Assembly: GCF_024055725.1 (NCBI RefSeq)
Contig: NZ_JAMXMX010000010.1
Span: forward strand, 62,001 to 126,000
Reading direction: 5' to 3'
Length of the DNA: 64,000 nucleotides
Source of the DNA: Actinoallomurus spadix
GTDB taxonomy: Bacteria > Actinomycetota > Actinomycetes > Streptosporangiales > Streptosporangiaceae
The notes beneath the pieces were generated by a model. The model saw only the letters and a list, made by a program, of their open reading frames with translations. It was not told where the DNA came from and did not search any database. Shown here one piece after another: positions 32,137 through 41,099 of this stretch. Position numbers and translations under genes: made by a program. Numbering within the stretch: position 1 is the first letter of the stretch; every line of letters starts with the position of its first letter.

Positions 32137-35100
32137 ATGCCCCAACCTCCCACCCGGCGGCGGCCTCGTCGCCTCCCCCATCCGCTCGCGGTGTCATCCG
32201 TGGGCGGGCGCGTGGGCGCCCTCGTCGTGGCGCTCATGACGGCCGTCCTGACAGTGATCAGCGTTCCGGCGGCCTCCGCGTCCGGCCTCCCGGCCAAGAG
32301 ACCCGTCCCGCACACCAAGGCGTCCGGTCCGGCCGCCCCGGGCCTGCATCCCACCAGCCGGGCGTGCGCCAAGCCGACCCGGGCCGGGGAGATGGCCTGC
32401 CTGTCGTTCGTTCGCGACGACGCCATCGGGCCGAAGGGCGTGCAGCCGAACAGCGACCCGGCCGGACTGGCACCCGCCGATCTGGTCGACGCGTACGCCC
32501 TGCCCGACACGGGCGCGGGGCGGACGGTGGCGATCGTCGACGCGTTCGACAGCCCGAACGCCGAGGCCGACCTGGCGGTGTACCGGCAGCAGTACGGCCT
32601 GCCGCCGTGCACGACCGCCAACGGCTGCTTCAAGAAGATCGACCAGCGCGGTGGGACGAGCTACCCCCCGCCGAACTCCGGCTGGGCCGGTGAGATCGCG
32701 CTCGACGTCGACATGGTCAGCGCGGTCTGCCCCAGTTGCAAGATCCTGCTGGTCGAGGCCGACGACAACTACATGGAGAACCTCGGCGCGGCGGTGAACC
32801 AGGCGGTCGCGCAGGGCGCCAAGTTCGTCTCCAACAGCTACGGCGGCGGTGAGGGCTCCGACGAGATCCAGGCGGACGACGCCTACTTCGACCACCCCGG
32901 CGTCGTGATCACGGCCAGCAGCGGTGACGACGGGTACGGCACGAGCTATCCGGCGGCGTCGCCGGACGTCACCGCCGTCGGCGGCACGTCCCTGGTCAAG
33001 GACTCCTCCGCGCGCGGCTGGACCGAGACCGTGTGGGACGGCGCGGGCAGCGGCTGCTCGGCCTACGAGTCCAAGCCGTCGTTCCAGCAGGACACCGGCT
33101 GTGCCCGGCGGTCGATCGCCGACGTGTCCGCGGTGGCGGACCCGAACACCGGCGTCGCCGTCTACTACGGCGGCTGGCACGTCTACGGCGGCACGAGCGC
33201 GTCGGCTCCGATCATCGCCTCGGTGTACGCGCTCGCGGGCACGCCCGCCGCGGGCTCCGCGCCGAACGCCCTCCCGTACGCCCACCCGGGCGACCTCAAC
33301 GACGTGACGAGCGGGTCGAACGGCGACTGCGACCCGGCGTACCTGTGCACGGCCGGGTCCGGGTACGACGGGCCGACCGGGCTCGGCACGCCGAAGGGCG
33401 TCGGGGCGTTCCGGTCCGGGCCGCACGGCATCGTCACCGGCACGGTCACGGACGGCGCCGCGCCACTGGCCGCCGCCAAGGTCACGGCGGGCGACGCCAC
33501 GACCACGACCGACGGGCAGGGCGACTACACGCTCAGCGTTCCGCCCGGGACGTACGACGTGACCGCGAGCAAGTTCGGCTACGCCGCCAAGACGGTCGCC
33601 GGCGTGCAGGTCGCCGACGGGCAGACGGTGACCGAGAACTTCGCGCTGACCGCCAAGGCGCGCGTCAACGTGACCGGTCTCGTACGGGACGGGTCCGGCC
33701 ACGGCTGGCCGATGTACGCGACGGTCCGGGTCAAGGACGAGCCGACCTCGGTGACGTACACCGATCCGAAGACGGGCCGGTACGCCCTGAGCCTGCCCGC
33801 CGACGACACGTACACGCTGCAGGTCGATCCGCTGTACCCGGGCTACCGGTCCGATTCGGCGGACGTACGGGTCGGGTCCTCCGACACGACGCACGACGTC
33901 ACCACACTGGTGGACCAGACGACGTGCAGCGCGCCCGGGTACGGCTTCACCTACTCCGGCACCACGCAGGGCTTCGACGGCACGGCCGCCCCGGGCGGCT
34001 GGACGGTCGACGACAAGCCCGGCAAGGGCCAGACGTGGGTGTTCGACGATCCGGGCGGGCGCGGCAACCGGACCGGCGGAACCGGCGGGTTCGCCATCGT
34101 CGACAGCGACGAGTACGGCTCGGGCAACACCCAGGACACGTCGCTGGTCAGCCCGGTCCTCGACTTCAGCGGCAAGGCGCACCCGATCGCGTCGTTCCGC
34201 AGCGACTACTACCACTACTCCGGTCAGGCCGGTGACGTGGACCTCAGTGTCGACGGCGGCCAGACGTGGACGACGGTCGCGCACCACGCGGCCAGTGCCC
34301 GCGGTCCCCGGACGGAGACGGCCGACCTGTCGGCGGCGGCCGGCAAGAGCGCGGTCCAGGTGCGGTTCCACTTCACGGGGAAGTTCGGCTACTGGTGGCA
34401 GGTCGACGACGTGTTCCTGGGCGAGCGCACGTGCGCCCCGGTCTCCGGCGCCCTCGTCCTCGGCCAGGTCCTCGACGGCAACACCGGCGCGGGCGTGAAC
34501 GGCGCCACCGTGACCTCGGCCGACCGGCCGGCGGAGAAGGCGACGTCGGCGGCGACGCCGGACGACCCGAACCTCGGTGACGGCTTCTACTGGCTGTTCT
34601 CCTCGGTCACCGGAAGCCACAGGTTCACCGCGTCGGCGAGCGGCTACTCCACCAAGGACGCCACGGTGAACGTGGCGGCCGGCTGGGCCACGGCGGCCGA
34701 CTTCACCCTGGCCGCGCCCCGGCTCGCGGTGACGCCGGCCGAGCTGAAGAAGACGGTGGCCTGGCAGGGGCAGGGCAGCACGACCCTGACCTTGAAGAAC
34801 ACCGGCTCGGCGCCCGTGACCGCCAAGATCGGTGAGCAGAACGGCGACTACCACCCGGCGGCGCAGGGCGCGCCGCTGCAGAAGGTGAAGGGAGACTACG
34901 CGCAGGGCCGGTTCCGCCCGGACAAGAGCGCCACGGCCCGGACGAAGGCCGCCGCCCAGGCCGCCGCGGCACCGTACGCGCCGCCGTGGGCGAGCATCGC
35001 CGACTACCCCTCGACGGTCATGGACAACGCGGTCGTGAACGTCGGCGGCAAGGTCTACTCGCTCGGTGGCGTCGACACCACGTCCGTCCTGAACAAGGCG

Positions 35101-36327
35101 TACGTCTACGATCCGGCGGGCCAGGCGTGGTCATCGATCGCGAACCTGGGCACCGGACGGGAGGCACCGCAGGCCGCGACGGTCGGCGGGAAGATCTACG
35201 TCCTCGGCGGCTGGGGCTCCACCGGCGACGCGGTCGCCAAGACGGAGGTCTTCGACCCGGCGACGGGCGCCTGGTCGGCCGGCGCGGACAACCCCAAGCC
35301 GTACGCCGGAGCCGGCGTCGGCGTCCTCGGCGGCAAGATCTACCTCGTTGGCGGCTGCCTGGACGCCTGCGGCGCGACCGACGTGCAGGTGTACGACCCG
35401 GCGGCGAACTCCTGGAGCTCGGCGGCCGCGTACCCGGAGAAGACCGCCTGGCTCGCCTGCGGCGGGATCGGCGCGAAGCTGTACTGCGCGGGCGGTTCGG
35501 CGACGAGTGTCAGCAGCAGGCACGCCTACGCCTACGACCCGTCGAGCGGGACCTGGTCGGCCGTCGCCGACCTGCCGATCGACCTGTGGGCGATGGGGTA
35601 CGCCACGGCCGGCGGGCAGCTGCTGGTGTCCGGCGGCGTGACCAACGGCACGAGCACGCTGACCAACCAGGGCTTCGCCTACCACCCCGACTCGGACTCC
35701 TGGACGGCCCTGCCCAACTCCAACAACACCCTGTACCGCGGCGGTGCCGCCTGCGGCCTGTACAAGATCGGAGGGTCCAGCGGCGGGTTCAACGCCGTGA
35801 AGAGCGGTGAGACGCTGCCCGGGTACGACCAGTGCGTCGCGACGGCCGACGTCCCGTGGCTGTCGGAGGATCCGACCGAGGTGACGATCCAGCCGGGCAA
35901 GAGCGCCAAGGTCACGGTGAAGTTCGACGCGAACGTCGCCGCGATCACCCAGCCGGGGACGTTCACCGCTCAACTGACGGTCGACGCCAAGACGCCGTAC
36001 GGCGCCACCTCGGTGCCCGTGACGCTGACGGTGAATCCGCCGTCGACGTGGGGGAAGATCACCGGGACGGTGACGGGCGCCGGATGCACCGGCGCGCCGG
36101 CGCCGCTGGCCGGGGCGACCGTGCAGATCGACAGCTGGACGGCGGGCTACACGCTCAAGACCGACAAGAACGGCCAGTACGTGCTCTGGCTCGACGTCCG
36201 CAACAACCCGCTCACCCTGATCGCGGCCAAGGACGGCTGGGCGCCGCAGAGCAGGTCCGTCAAGATCGTGAAGCTGGCGTCCACGACGGCCGACTTCGCG
36301 CTCAAGCCGGATCACGCCTGCGGCTGA
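32137..36327 (+). CDS. Very large secreted sedolisin (S53) protease with MAM-like, Kelch and carboxypeptidase-regulatory-like domains
   Basis: A 1396-residue exported protein with a signal peptide (cleavage near ASAS, residue 48). The sedolisin domain (about 80-430) shows the Glu-Asp pair E186 and D190 in GEIALDVDMV and the nucleophile Ser354 in GGTSASAP; ASSGDDGYG supplies the oxyanion Asp. The large inhibitory propeptide usual in S53 is short here. After the protease follow CarboxypepD_reg-like beta-sandwiches (VTGTVTDGAAPLAAAKV; VTGLVRDGSG), a MAM/immune-inhibitor-A-like domain (about 595-770) and another sandwich. A set of Kelch repeats (about 950-1220, such as GGKIYVLGGWG, GAKLYCAGG) and a final CarboxypepD_reg domain complete it. 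AGGAG precedes the ATG and a perfect hairpin follows the stop. Probably an acid-tolerant extracellular or wall-associated protease. Confidence 0.9.
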   Translation: MPQPPTRRRPRRLPHPLAVSSVGGRVGALVVALMTAVLTVISVPAASASGLPAKRPVPHTKASGPAAPGLHPTSRACAKPTRAGEMACLSFVRDDAIGPKGVQPNSDPAGLAPADLVDAYALPDTGAGRTVAIVDAFDSPNAEADLAVYRQQYGLPPCTTANGCFKKIDQRGGTSYPPPNSGWAGEIALDVDMVSAVCPSCKILLVEADDNYMENLGAAVNQAVAQGAKFVSNSYGGGEGSDEIQADDAYFDHPGVVITASSGDDGYGTSYPAASPDVTAVGGTSLVKDSSARGWTETVWDGAGSGCSAYESKPSFQQDTGCARRSIADVSAVADPNTGVAVYYGGWHVYGGTSASAPIIASVYALAGTPAAGSAPNALPYAHPGDLNDVTSGSNGDCDPAYLCTAGSGYDGPTGLGTPKGVGAFRSGPHGIVTGTVTDGAAPLAAAKVTAGDATTTTDGQGDYTLSVPPGTYDVTASKFGYAAKTVAGVQVADGQTVTENFALTAKARVNVTGLVRDGSGHGWPMYATVRVKDEPTSVTYTDPKTGRYALSLPADDTYTLQVDPLYPGYRSDSADVRVGSSDTTHDVTTLVDQTTCSAPGYGFTYSGTTQGFDGTAAPGGWTVDDKPGKGQTWVFDDPGGRGNRTGGTGGFAIVDSDEYGSGNTQDTSLVSPVLDFSGKAHPIASFRSDYYHYSGQAGDVDLSVDGGQTWTTVAHHAASARGPRTETADLSAAAGKSAVQVRFHFTGKFGYWWQVDDVFLGERTCAPVSGALVLGQVLDGNTGAGVNGATVTSADRPAEKATSAATPDDPNLGDGFYWLFSSVTGSHRFTASASGYSTKDATVNVAAGWATAADFTLAAPRLAVTPAELKKTVAWQGQGSTTLTLKNTGSAPVTAKIGEQNGDYHPAAQGAPLQKVKGDYAQGRFRPDKSATARTKAAAQAAAAPYAPPWASIADYPSTVMDNAVVNVGGKVYSLGGVDTTSVLNKAYVYDPAGQAWSSIANLGTGREAPQAATVGGKIYVLGGWGSTGDAVAKTEVFDPATGAWSAGADNPKPYAGAGVGVLGGKIYLVGGCLDACGATDVQVYDPAANSWSSAAAYPEKTAWLACGGIGAKLYCAGGSATSVSSRHAYAYDPSSGTWSAVADLPIDLWAMGYATAGGQLLVSGGVTNGTSTLTNQGFAYHPDSDSWTALPNSNNTLYRGGAACGLYKIGGSSGGFNAVKSGETLPGYDQCVATADVPWLSEDPTEVTIQPGKSAKVTVKFDANVAAITQPGTFTAQLTVDAKTPYGATSVPVTLTVNPPSTWGKITGTVTGAGCTGAPAPLAGATVQIDSWTAGYTLKTDKNGQYVLWLDVRNNPLTLIAAKDGWAPQSRSVKIVKLASTTADFALKPDHACG

Positions 36328-36368
36328 GAGGAGCCGTCCCTGACCGGTGAACCGGTCCCGGAGTGAGA

Positions 36369-36401
36369 CGTACGGGCCGCGGGTCTCCCGCGGCCCGTAC
36401 G
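36369..36401. terminator. Perfect 15-bp terminator stem after the sedolisin gene
   Basis: CGTACGGGCCGCGGG (36369-36383) pairs perfectly with 36387-36401 around TCT. Followed by a pyrimidine-rich stretch. Confidence 0.85.
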
Positions 36402-36425
36402 CCTTCTCCCGCCGATCACCCTCCG

Positions 36426-36453
36426 TTGACAAAATGTAACGTCCCGGTTAAAT
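36426..36453 (+). promoter_or_regulatory. Promoter of the second LQVFRC-carbonic anhydrase-SulP locus
   Basis: TTGACA (36426-36431), spacer 16, TTAAAT (36448-36453): a close match to the vegetative promoter consensus, and one of the best in the window. A second candidate -10, TAGGCT (36570-36575), lies closer to the gene. Confidence 0.6.
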
Positions 36454-36616
36454 CCCCCTCACTAGTCAGCGGAGTTCATCCCGAAAGAAGGTGAATCGCC
36501 CCGAGAAGTCCCTGGCCAGAACCAGGTTCTGCGCGGAGTGTGACCTCCCGATCACGTACCGCCCCAGGTTAGGCTGGCCTTGGTTCATGTCAGTCAGGTC
36601 CGAGTCAGGGGGCGTC

Positions 36617-36988
36617 GTGCTCAGGGCACGCGGAGGCTGGATCGCAGCGGTGCTGCTGATCGCGCTGGCCTTCCTCGGGGGTCCCGACCTCCTGACCTCC
36701 GGCCATTCGCCGGTCCCCGCCTCGGCCGCCTCGTCGGCGACCGAGCGCGACAACCGGGCCGGCGAGGAGCCGGTCGGCTCCGCCTCGGTCACCGCGCACC
36801 TCATGCCCGGTCGTCGCCGGATACCAGGCCTGCCGCCCGACCACGAAAGCCGCTCGGTCCTCACGACCGGGCAGACCGGTGTCACCGCCGCTCCGCCTCC
36901 CGGACCGGCCGGCGCGCTCCTCGACCGCGACCTCACGCGGCACCCTCTCGGGTCCACTCCCGAGTCACTACAGGTCTTCCGCTGCTGA
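36617..36988 (+). CDS. Small membrane-anchored Pro-rich protein ending in LQVFRC (copy 2)
   Basis: A 123-residue protein of unknown family. It begins VLRARGGWIAAVLLIALAFL, a single hydrophobic anchor after a basic n-region, and continues as a hydrophilic, Pro/Ala/Arg-rich tail. It ends GSTPESLQVFRC, the same last six residues as the protein at 13933-14334; both also have an Arg-His about 11-15 residues before the end. The genes lie in the same place, just upstream of a beta-carbonic anhydrase. The GTG at 36617 is preferred (AGGGGG 4 bases upstream); an ATG at 36587 and a GTG at 36491 are in phase, but the latter has no room for a ribosome site. Probably co-transcribed with the anhydrase and SulP genes. 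Confidence 0.6.
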   Translation: MLRARGGWIAAVLLIALAFLGGPDLLTSGHSPVPASAASSATERDNRAGEEPVGSASVTAHLMPGRRRIPGLPPDHESRSVLTTGQTGVTAAPPPGPAGALLDRDLTRHPLGSTPESLQVFRC

Positions 36989-36993
36989 GCGAC

Positions 36994-37038
36994 GCCGCCT
37001 AGGGCGGCCCACCGCCCGTTCTCTCCTTCTTCTTCTCC
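36994..37038 (+). promoter_or_regulatory. Mutually exclusive hairpins with pyrimidine tract after the LQVFRC stop codon
   Basis: GCCGCC (36994-36999) can pair with GGCGGC (37003-37008), or GGGCGG (37002-37007) can pair with CCGCCC (37012-37017). The second hairpin is followed by GTTCTCTCCTTCTTCTTCTC, a T/C tract. The first begins only 5 bases after the stop codon, so a terminating ribosome could cover it. This has the form of an attenuator or translation-coupled terminator; stems are only six bases. Confidence 0.35.
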
Positions 37039-37181
37039 GCAGACGGTGTCTCCGACGACGCCGACTGATCGACGCCTGCCCGCGACGGCCCGACGCCGTG
37101 CCTTCGCGTGCCGCGTGAACGCTCGCCAGTACCCGTCCGTTCTCGTCGGTTCGTGCCGACGACCCCAGAGAGGGCTGTGCC

Positions 37182-37787
37182 ATGCAGTCGCTGATCGACA
37201 ACGCTCGTCTCTTCCCGAAGCGAGCCGCCGACCGGCGTACGGACCTCGGCCGTCTGGCCGAGGGCCAGCGCCCCGAGGCGCTCTTCATCACCTGCTCCGA
37301 CTCCCGCGTGGTGCCCACGCTGATCACCGGCGCCGGTCCGGGCGAGCTCTTCGAGCTCCGCACCGCCGGGAACATCGTCCCGGTCCACAACGCCGAGCGG
37401 GTTACCGCCGAGGCCGCCACGATCGAGTACGCCGTCGAGGTGCTCGAGGTCGCCAACGTCATCGTCTGCGGGCACTCGCACTGCGGAGCCGTGGGCGCGC
37501 TCCTGAGCGCCGACGGCCTGCCCGCCGTGCCCACGGTCCGGCGCTGGCTCAGCCACACCGAGCCCCACGACCCCGTACGCGACGCCATGACCGACGCGGA
37601 CGGACCCGCGATCAGCTCCGCCGTCCAGCGGCACGTGCTGACCCAGCTCGACCGGCTCCGCACCCATCCGAGCGTCGCGACGCGGGTGAGGGACGGCCGG
37701 CTCGCGCTGCACGGCTGGTTCTACGCCATCGACACCGGCGTCGTCAGCGCCCACCGCCCGGACGCCGGCACCTTCCTGCCGCTCTGA
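37182..37787 (+). CDS. Beta-class carbonic anhydrase (copy 2)
   Basis: A 201-residue zinc enzyme, CO2 + water to bicarbonate. Cys38, Asp40, His98 and Cys101 occupy the same positions as in the copy at 14431, and the sequences start alike (MQSLIDNAR). The C-terminus differs slightly, with an insertion of a few residues near 130. AGAGAGGG precedes the ATG. It is followed 28 bases later by a SulP transporter and preceded by the LQVFRC protein, so the three form a likely operon for bicarbonate supply. Confidence 0.93.
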   Translation: MQSLIDNARLFPKRAADRRTDLGRLAEGQRPEALFITCSDSRVVPTLITGAGPGELFELRTAGNIVPVHNAERVTAEAATIEYAVEVLEVANVIVCGHSHCGAVGALLSADGLPAVPTVRRWLSHTEPHDPVRDAMTDADGPAISSAVQRHVLTQLDRLRTHPSVATRVRDGRLALHGWFYAIDTGVVSAHRPDAGTFLPL

Positions 37788-37815
37788 AACCCTCCCGACC
37801 TGGAACGAGGTGAAC

Positions 37816-39312
37816 ATGGCACCGCCCCTCTCCGGACGTGCCGCCCCCCGGCGCTTCCCGCATTTCCGGCAAGACCTGCTCTCATCGATCGTCGTCTTCC
37901 TCGTCGCCCTGCCCCTGTGCATCGGCGTCGCGGTCGCCTCCGGCGTCCCGGCCGAGCTCGGCCTGGCGACCGGCATCGTCGGCGGCCTGGTCGCCGGCGC
38001 CCTGCCGGGCAGCAGCCTGCAGGTCAGCGGCCCGGCCGCCGGCCTGACCGTGCTCGTGTTCGAGGCCGTGCGGGAGTACGGCCTGCGGTCCCTTGGACTG
38101 ATCGTCCTCGCCGCGGGCCTCATCCAACTCGGGATGGGCGCGCTGCGCCTCGGACGCTGGTTCCGCGCGATCTCGATCTCGGTCGTGCACGGCATGCTGG
38201 CCGGTATCGGGCTGGTCCTGGTGACCGGCCAGGTGCACAGCCTGTTCGATAACAAATCACCCGGCGCGGCGATGGCCAACGTCGCCGGCCTGCCGGACCT
38301 GTTCGCCGACTCGGCGAGCGAACCGGCCGCCCTCGCCGCCGGCGGAATCGGCATCGGCACGATCGTCGTCCTGGTCTGCTGGAAGTACGCGCCGAGGCGG
38401 CTGCGGGTGATCCCGGGCGCGCTCGTCGCGGTGGCGCTGGCAACGCTGGTCACGGTCGCCTTCGACCTTCCGGTCAAGCGCATCGAGGTCAAGGGCCTGC
38501 TCGGCGCGATCCAGCCGCCGAGCCCGGCCGACCTCGGCGGGCTCGTCTCGATCGGCGCGGTCGGCACCATCGTGGCGTTCGCGTTGATCGCCTCGGCGGA
38601 GAGCCTGTTCAGCGCGGCGGCCGTCGACCGGATGCACCACGGCCCGCGCACCCACTACGACCGGGAGCTGATGGCGCAGGGGGCCGGCAACATGGTGTGC
38701 GGGCTGCTCGGCGCCCTGCCCATGACCGCCGTCATCGTACGGAGCGCCACGAACGTGCAGGCCGGCGCCCGCACGAAGGCGTCCCGAATCCTGCACGGGG
38801 TCTGGCTGCTCGCATTCACGGTGATCTTTCCGGTGGCCCTGGAGTACATCCCGGTGACCGCCCTCGCCGCCATCCTCGTGCACGCGGGCTGGAAGCTGCT
38901 GTCGCTGCGGGAGGTCGGCCGGCTCTGGCGGACCGAGCGCGGCGAGGCGGTCGTCCTGACCGGCACGGCCCTGGCGATCGTCGTCACGAACCTGTTCGAA
39001 GGCGTCCTCATCGGCCTGCTGCTGGCCGTTATCAAGACGGCATGGGACGTCTCGGATATCCACATCCATGTGGACGAGCAGGCGGATCCGCTCGTCATCC
39101 GGCTCACCGGGAACGCGACGTTCCTCCGCCTGCCGAAGGTGCTCGACGCCCTGGAGAGGATCCCGCATGGCCGGGCGGTCGAACTCGACCTGTCCGGCCT
39201 GCGCCACCTCGACCACGCCTGCCGGACGGCGCTGGAGTCCTGGTCCGCTCAGCACCGCGAACGGGACGAGACGTCCTCGGTGCGGATCGCGGAGCCGGCC
39301 GCCGCCGGATGA
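37816..39312 (+). CDS. SulP family anion (probable bicarbonate/sulfate) transporter
   Basis: A 498-residue membrane protein with 10-12 spans. The family start FRQDLLSSIVVFLVALPLCIGVAVASG and the LQVSGPAAGLTVLVFEA signature are present; residues about 415-490 form a short STAS-like domain (VIRLTGNATFLRLPKVLDAL...VELDLSGLRHLDHACRTALESW). SulP proteins move sulfate, bicarbonate or related anions; the adjacent carbonic anhydrase argues for bicarbonate. GAGG lies 5 bases before the ATG at 37816; a GTG two codons upstream is less likely. Ends 10 bases before the convergent SanA-like gene. Confidence 0.92.
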   Translation: MAPPLSGRAAPRRFPHFRQDLLSSIVVFLVALPLCIGVAVASGVPAELGLATGIVGGLVAGALPGSSLQVSGPAAGLTVLVFEAVREYGLRSLGLIVLAAGLIQLGMGALRLGRWFRAISISVVHGMLAGIGLVLVTGQVHSLFDNKSPGAAMANVAGLPDLFADSASEPAALAAGGIGIGTIVVLVCWKYAPRRLRVIPGALVAVALATLVTVAFDLPVKRIEVKGLLGAIQPPSPADLGGLVSIGAVGTIVAFALIASAESLFSAAAVDRMHHGPRTHYDRELMAQGAGNMVCGLLGALPMTAVIVRSATNVQAGARTKASRILHGVWLLAFTVIFPVALEYIPVTALAAILVHAGWKLLSLREVGRLWRTERGEAVVLTGTALAIVVTNLFEGVLIGLLLAVIKTAWDVSDIHIHVDEQADPLVIRLTGNATFLRLPKVLDALERIPHGRAVELDLSGLRHLDHACRTALESWSAQHRERDETSSVRIAEPAAAG

Positions 39313-39322
39313 ACCGGCCGGT

Positions 39323-40003
39323 TCACTCTCTCCCCGCCGCGTCGAGCGCGCGGCGGATCCCGGTCTCACGCGGGCCGAGATAGTACGGGCGCGGGCGCAG
39401 CGCCACCTCGTAGGTGGCCTTGAGGACGGCCGGGATCTCCCGGACGTACAGCGAGTCGGTGGTCGTGGCGGCGTACCGGCCGCTGTCGTCGCCGACGCCC
39501 CAGGCGTCGATGCCCGCGGCACGGCACAGGGTGAGGGCGCGCGGCAGGTGGAAGTTCTGGGTGACCAGGATCGCCCGGTCCACGCCGAAGATCTGCTTGG
39601 CGCGGGCGCAGGAGTCCCAGGTGCTGAAGCCCGCGTAGTCCAGCACGATCCGGGTCTGCGGCACGCCCTGGGCGACCAGGGTGTCGCGCATGACCGACGG
39701 CTCGTCGTAGTCCTTGCGGCTGTTGTCGCCGGTGACGAGCAGGACCCGCACCTTGCCCGCGCGGTACAGCGCCGCGCCGAGTTTCAGCCGCTCGTAGAGC
39801 ATCCGGGACGGGCTGCCGTTCTCGGCGCCCGCACCGAAGACCATCCCGACGGCCATGGGAGGAGCGTGCGCGACGTCCGTCCGGTAGCGGCCCGCGTCGG
39901 CGTACATCAGGGCACCGGGCAGGAACAACGCGTATCCGCCGAGCGCGCCGAACACGGCCAGCGGCGCCCTGCACCGCCAGACGCCACCCCAGAACCGCCT
40001 CAT
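39323..40003 (-). CDS. SanA/YdcF-like (DUF218) membrane protein
   Basis: A 226-residue protein with one N-terminal membrane segment (LAVFGALGGYALFLPGAL) and a DUF218 domain: VGMVFGAGAENGSPSRMLYERL, VLLVTGDN, YDEPSVMRDTLVAQGVP, and AILVTQNFHLPRAL. This is the SanA type, linked to vancomycin permeability of the envelope in Enterobacteria; the biochemical role is unknown. Convergent with the SulP gene and upstream of nothing on its own strand. Confidence 0.9.
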   Translation of the reverse strand: MRRFWGGVWRCRAPLAVFGALGGYALFLPGALMYADAGRYRTDVAHAPPMAVGMVFGAGAENGSPSRMLYERLKLGAALYRAGKVRVLLVTGDNSRKDYDEPSVMRDTLVAQGVPQTRIVLDYAGFSTWDSCARAKQIFGVDRAILVTQNFHLPRALTLCRAAGIDAWGVGDDSGRYAATTTDSLYVREIPAVLKATYEVALRPRPYYLGPRETGIRRALDAAGRE

Positions 40004-40055
40004 ACCAGAGAAGACGCGGGTACGAGGCGGTCGGTTCGCGGGTTCGCGGGAAGGG

Positions 40056-41099
40056 TCAGACCAGGCGGGCCTGGCCGGTGCCCTCGACGATCTCGCCGAG
40101 CACCCAGGCGGGCAGGCCGCGCTCGGCCGCGGTCCGCAGCGCGGCGTCGGCGTCCGGCGCGGCCACGACGGCGGCCATGCCGACGCCCATGTTGAACGTC
40201 GTGTCCATCTCCGCCTGCGGCACCCGGCCGTGCGCCGCCAGCAGGCCGAAGATCGGCGGCGGTTCCCAGGAGGAGCGGCGCAGGACGGCGTCGCAGCCGG
40301 CCGGCAGCGACCGGGCGAGGTTGGCGGCGAGGCCGCCGCCGGTGATGTGCGCGAACGCGTGCACGTCGGCGGCGCCGATCAGGGCCAGGCAGTCCTTGGC
40401 GTAGATCCGGGTCGGGGTGAGCAGCTCCTCGCCCAGCGTCCGGCCCAGCTCCGGCGGCGTCGTCTCCAGCGCCAGGCCGCTCTCGCGCAGGATGTGCCGG
40501 ACCAGGGAGTAGCCGTTGGAGTGGATCCCGGACGAGGCCAGGCCCAGCACGACGTCACCGTGGCGAACCCGGTGCGGGCCGAGGACCTTGGACGCCTCGA
40601 CCGCGCCGGTGCCCGCACCGGCCACGTCGAACTCGTCCGGCCCGAGCAGCCCCGGATGCTCGGCGGTCTCGCCGCCCACCAGGGCGCAGCCCGCCAGCGC
40701 GCAGCCCTCCGCGATACCGCCGACGATCGCGGCGATCCGCTCGGGGACGACCTTCCCGCAGGCGATGTAGTCGGTCATGAACAGCGGCTCGGCGCCGCAC
40801 ACGACCAGGTCGTCGATGACCATGCCGACCAGGTCATGCCCGATCGTGTCGTACACCCCGAGGCGCCGGGCGAGGTCGACCTTCGTGCCGACGCCGTCGG
40901 TGGAGGTGGCCAGCAGCGGCCGCTCGAAACGCTTCAGCGCCGAGACGTCGAACAGGCCCGCGAAGCCGCTGACGTCCTCGACGACCTCCGGGCGGTGGGA
41001 CGCGGCGACGCGGGACTTCATCAGCTCGACCGCGCGCTCGCCGGCCGCGATGTCCACGCCGGCGGCGGCGTAGGACGTCCCGGTGGACTCGTCGGTCAC
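40056..41099 (-). CDS. purM: Phosphoribosylformylglycinamidine cyclo-ligase
   Basis: A 347-residue enzyme of purine synthesis (AIR synthetase): FGAM + ATP to AIR. Signatures: TSYAAAGVDIAAGERAVELM, LLATSTDGVGTKVDLA, VGGETAEHPGLL, SSGIHSNGYSLVRHIL and the C-terminal AHITGGGLAANLAR. The GTG start overlaps the purF stop (GTGA), so the two are translationally coupled. A cytosolic step immediately following the PurSQL reaction encoded at 51-55 kb. Confidence 0.96.
   Translation of the reverse strand: MTDESTGTSYAAAGVDIAAGERAVELMKSRVAASHRPEVVEDVSGFAGLFDVSALKRFERPLLATSTDGVGTKVDLARRLGVYDTIGHDLVGMVIDDLVVCGAEPLFMTDYIACGKVVPERIAAIVGGIAEGCALAGCALVGGETAEHPGLLGPDEFDVAGAGTGAVEASKVLGPHRVRHGDVVLGLASSGIHSNGYSLVRHILRESGLALETTPPELGRTLGEELLTPTRIYAKDCLALIGAADVHAFAHITGGGLAANLARSLPAGCDAVLRRSSWEPPPIFGLLAAHGRVPQAEMDTTFNMGVGMAAVVAAPDADAALRTAAERGLPAWVLGEIVEGTGQARLV

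Noticed and set aside
32194-34854. 886-codon minus-strand frame inside the sedolisin gene
   Set aside because: Typical Arg/Val/Gly-rich antisense translation; the plus-strand protein has catalytic motifs and a signal peptide.
36491-36616. Upstream extension of the second LQVFRC protein with a CAEC segment that resembles half a zinc ribbon
   Set aside because: The GTG at 36491 directly abuts its only purine-rich stretch, so no ribosome site fits, and the membrane anchor would then be internal. The other copy has no such extension.
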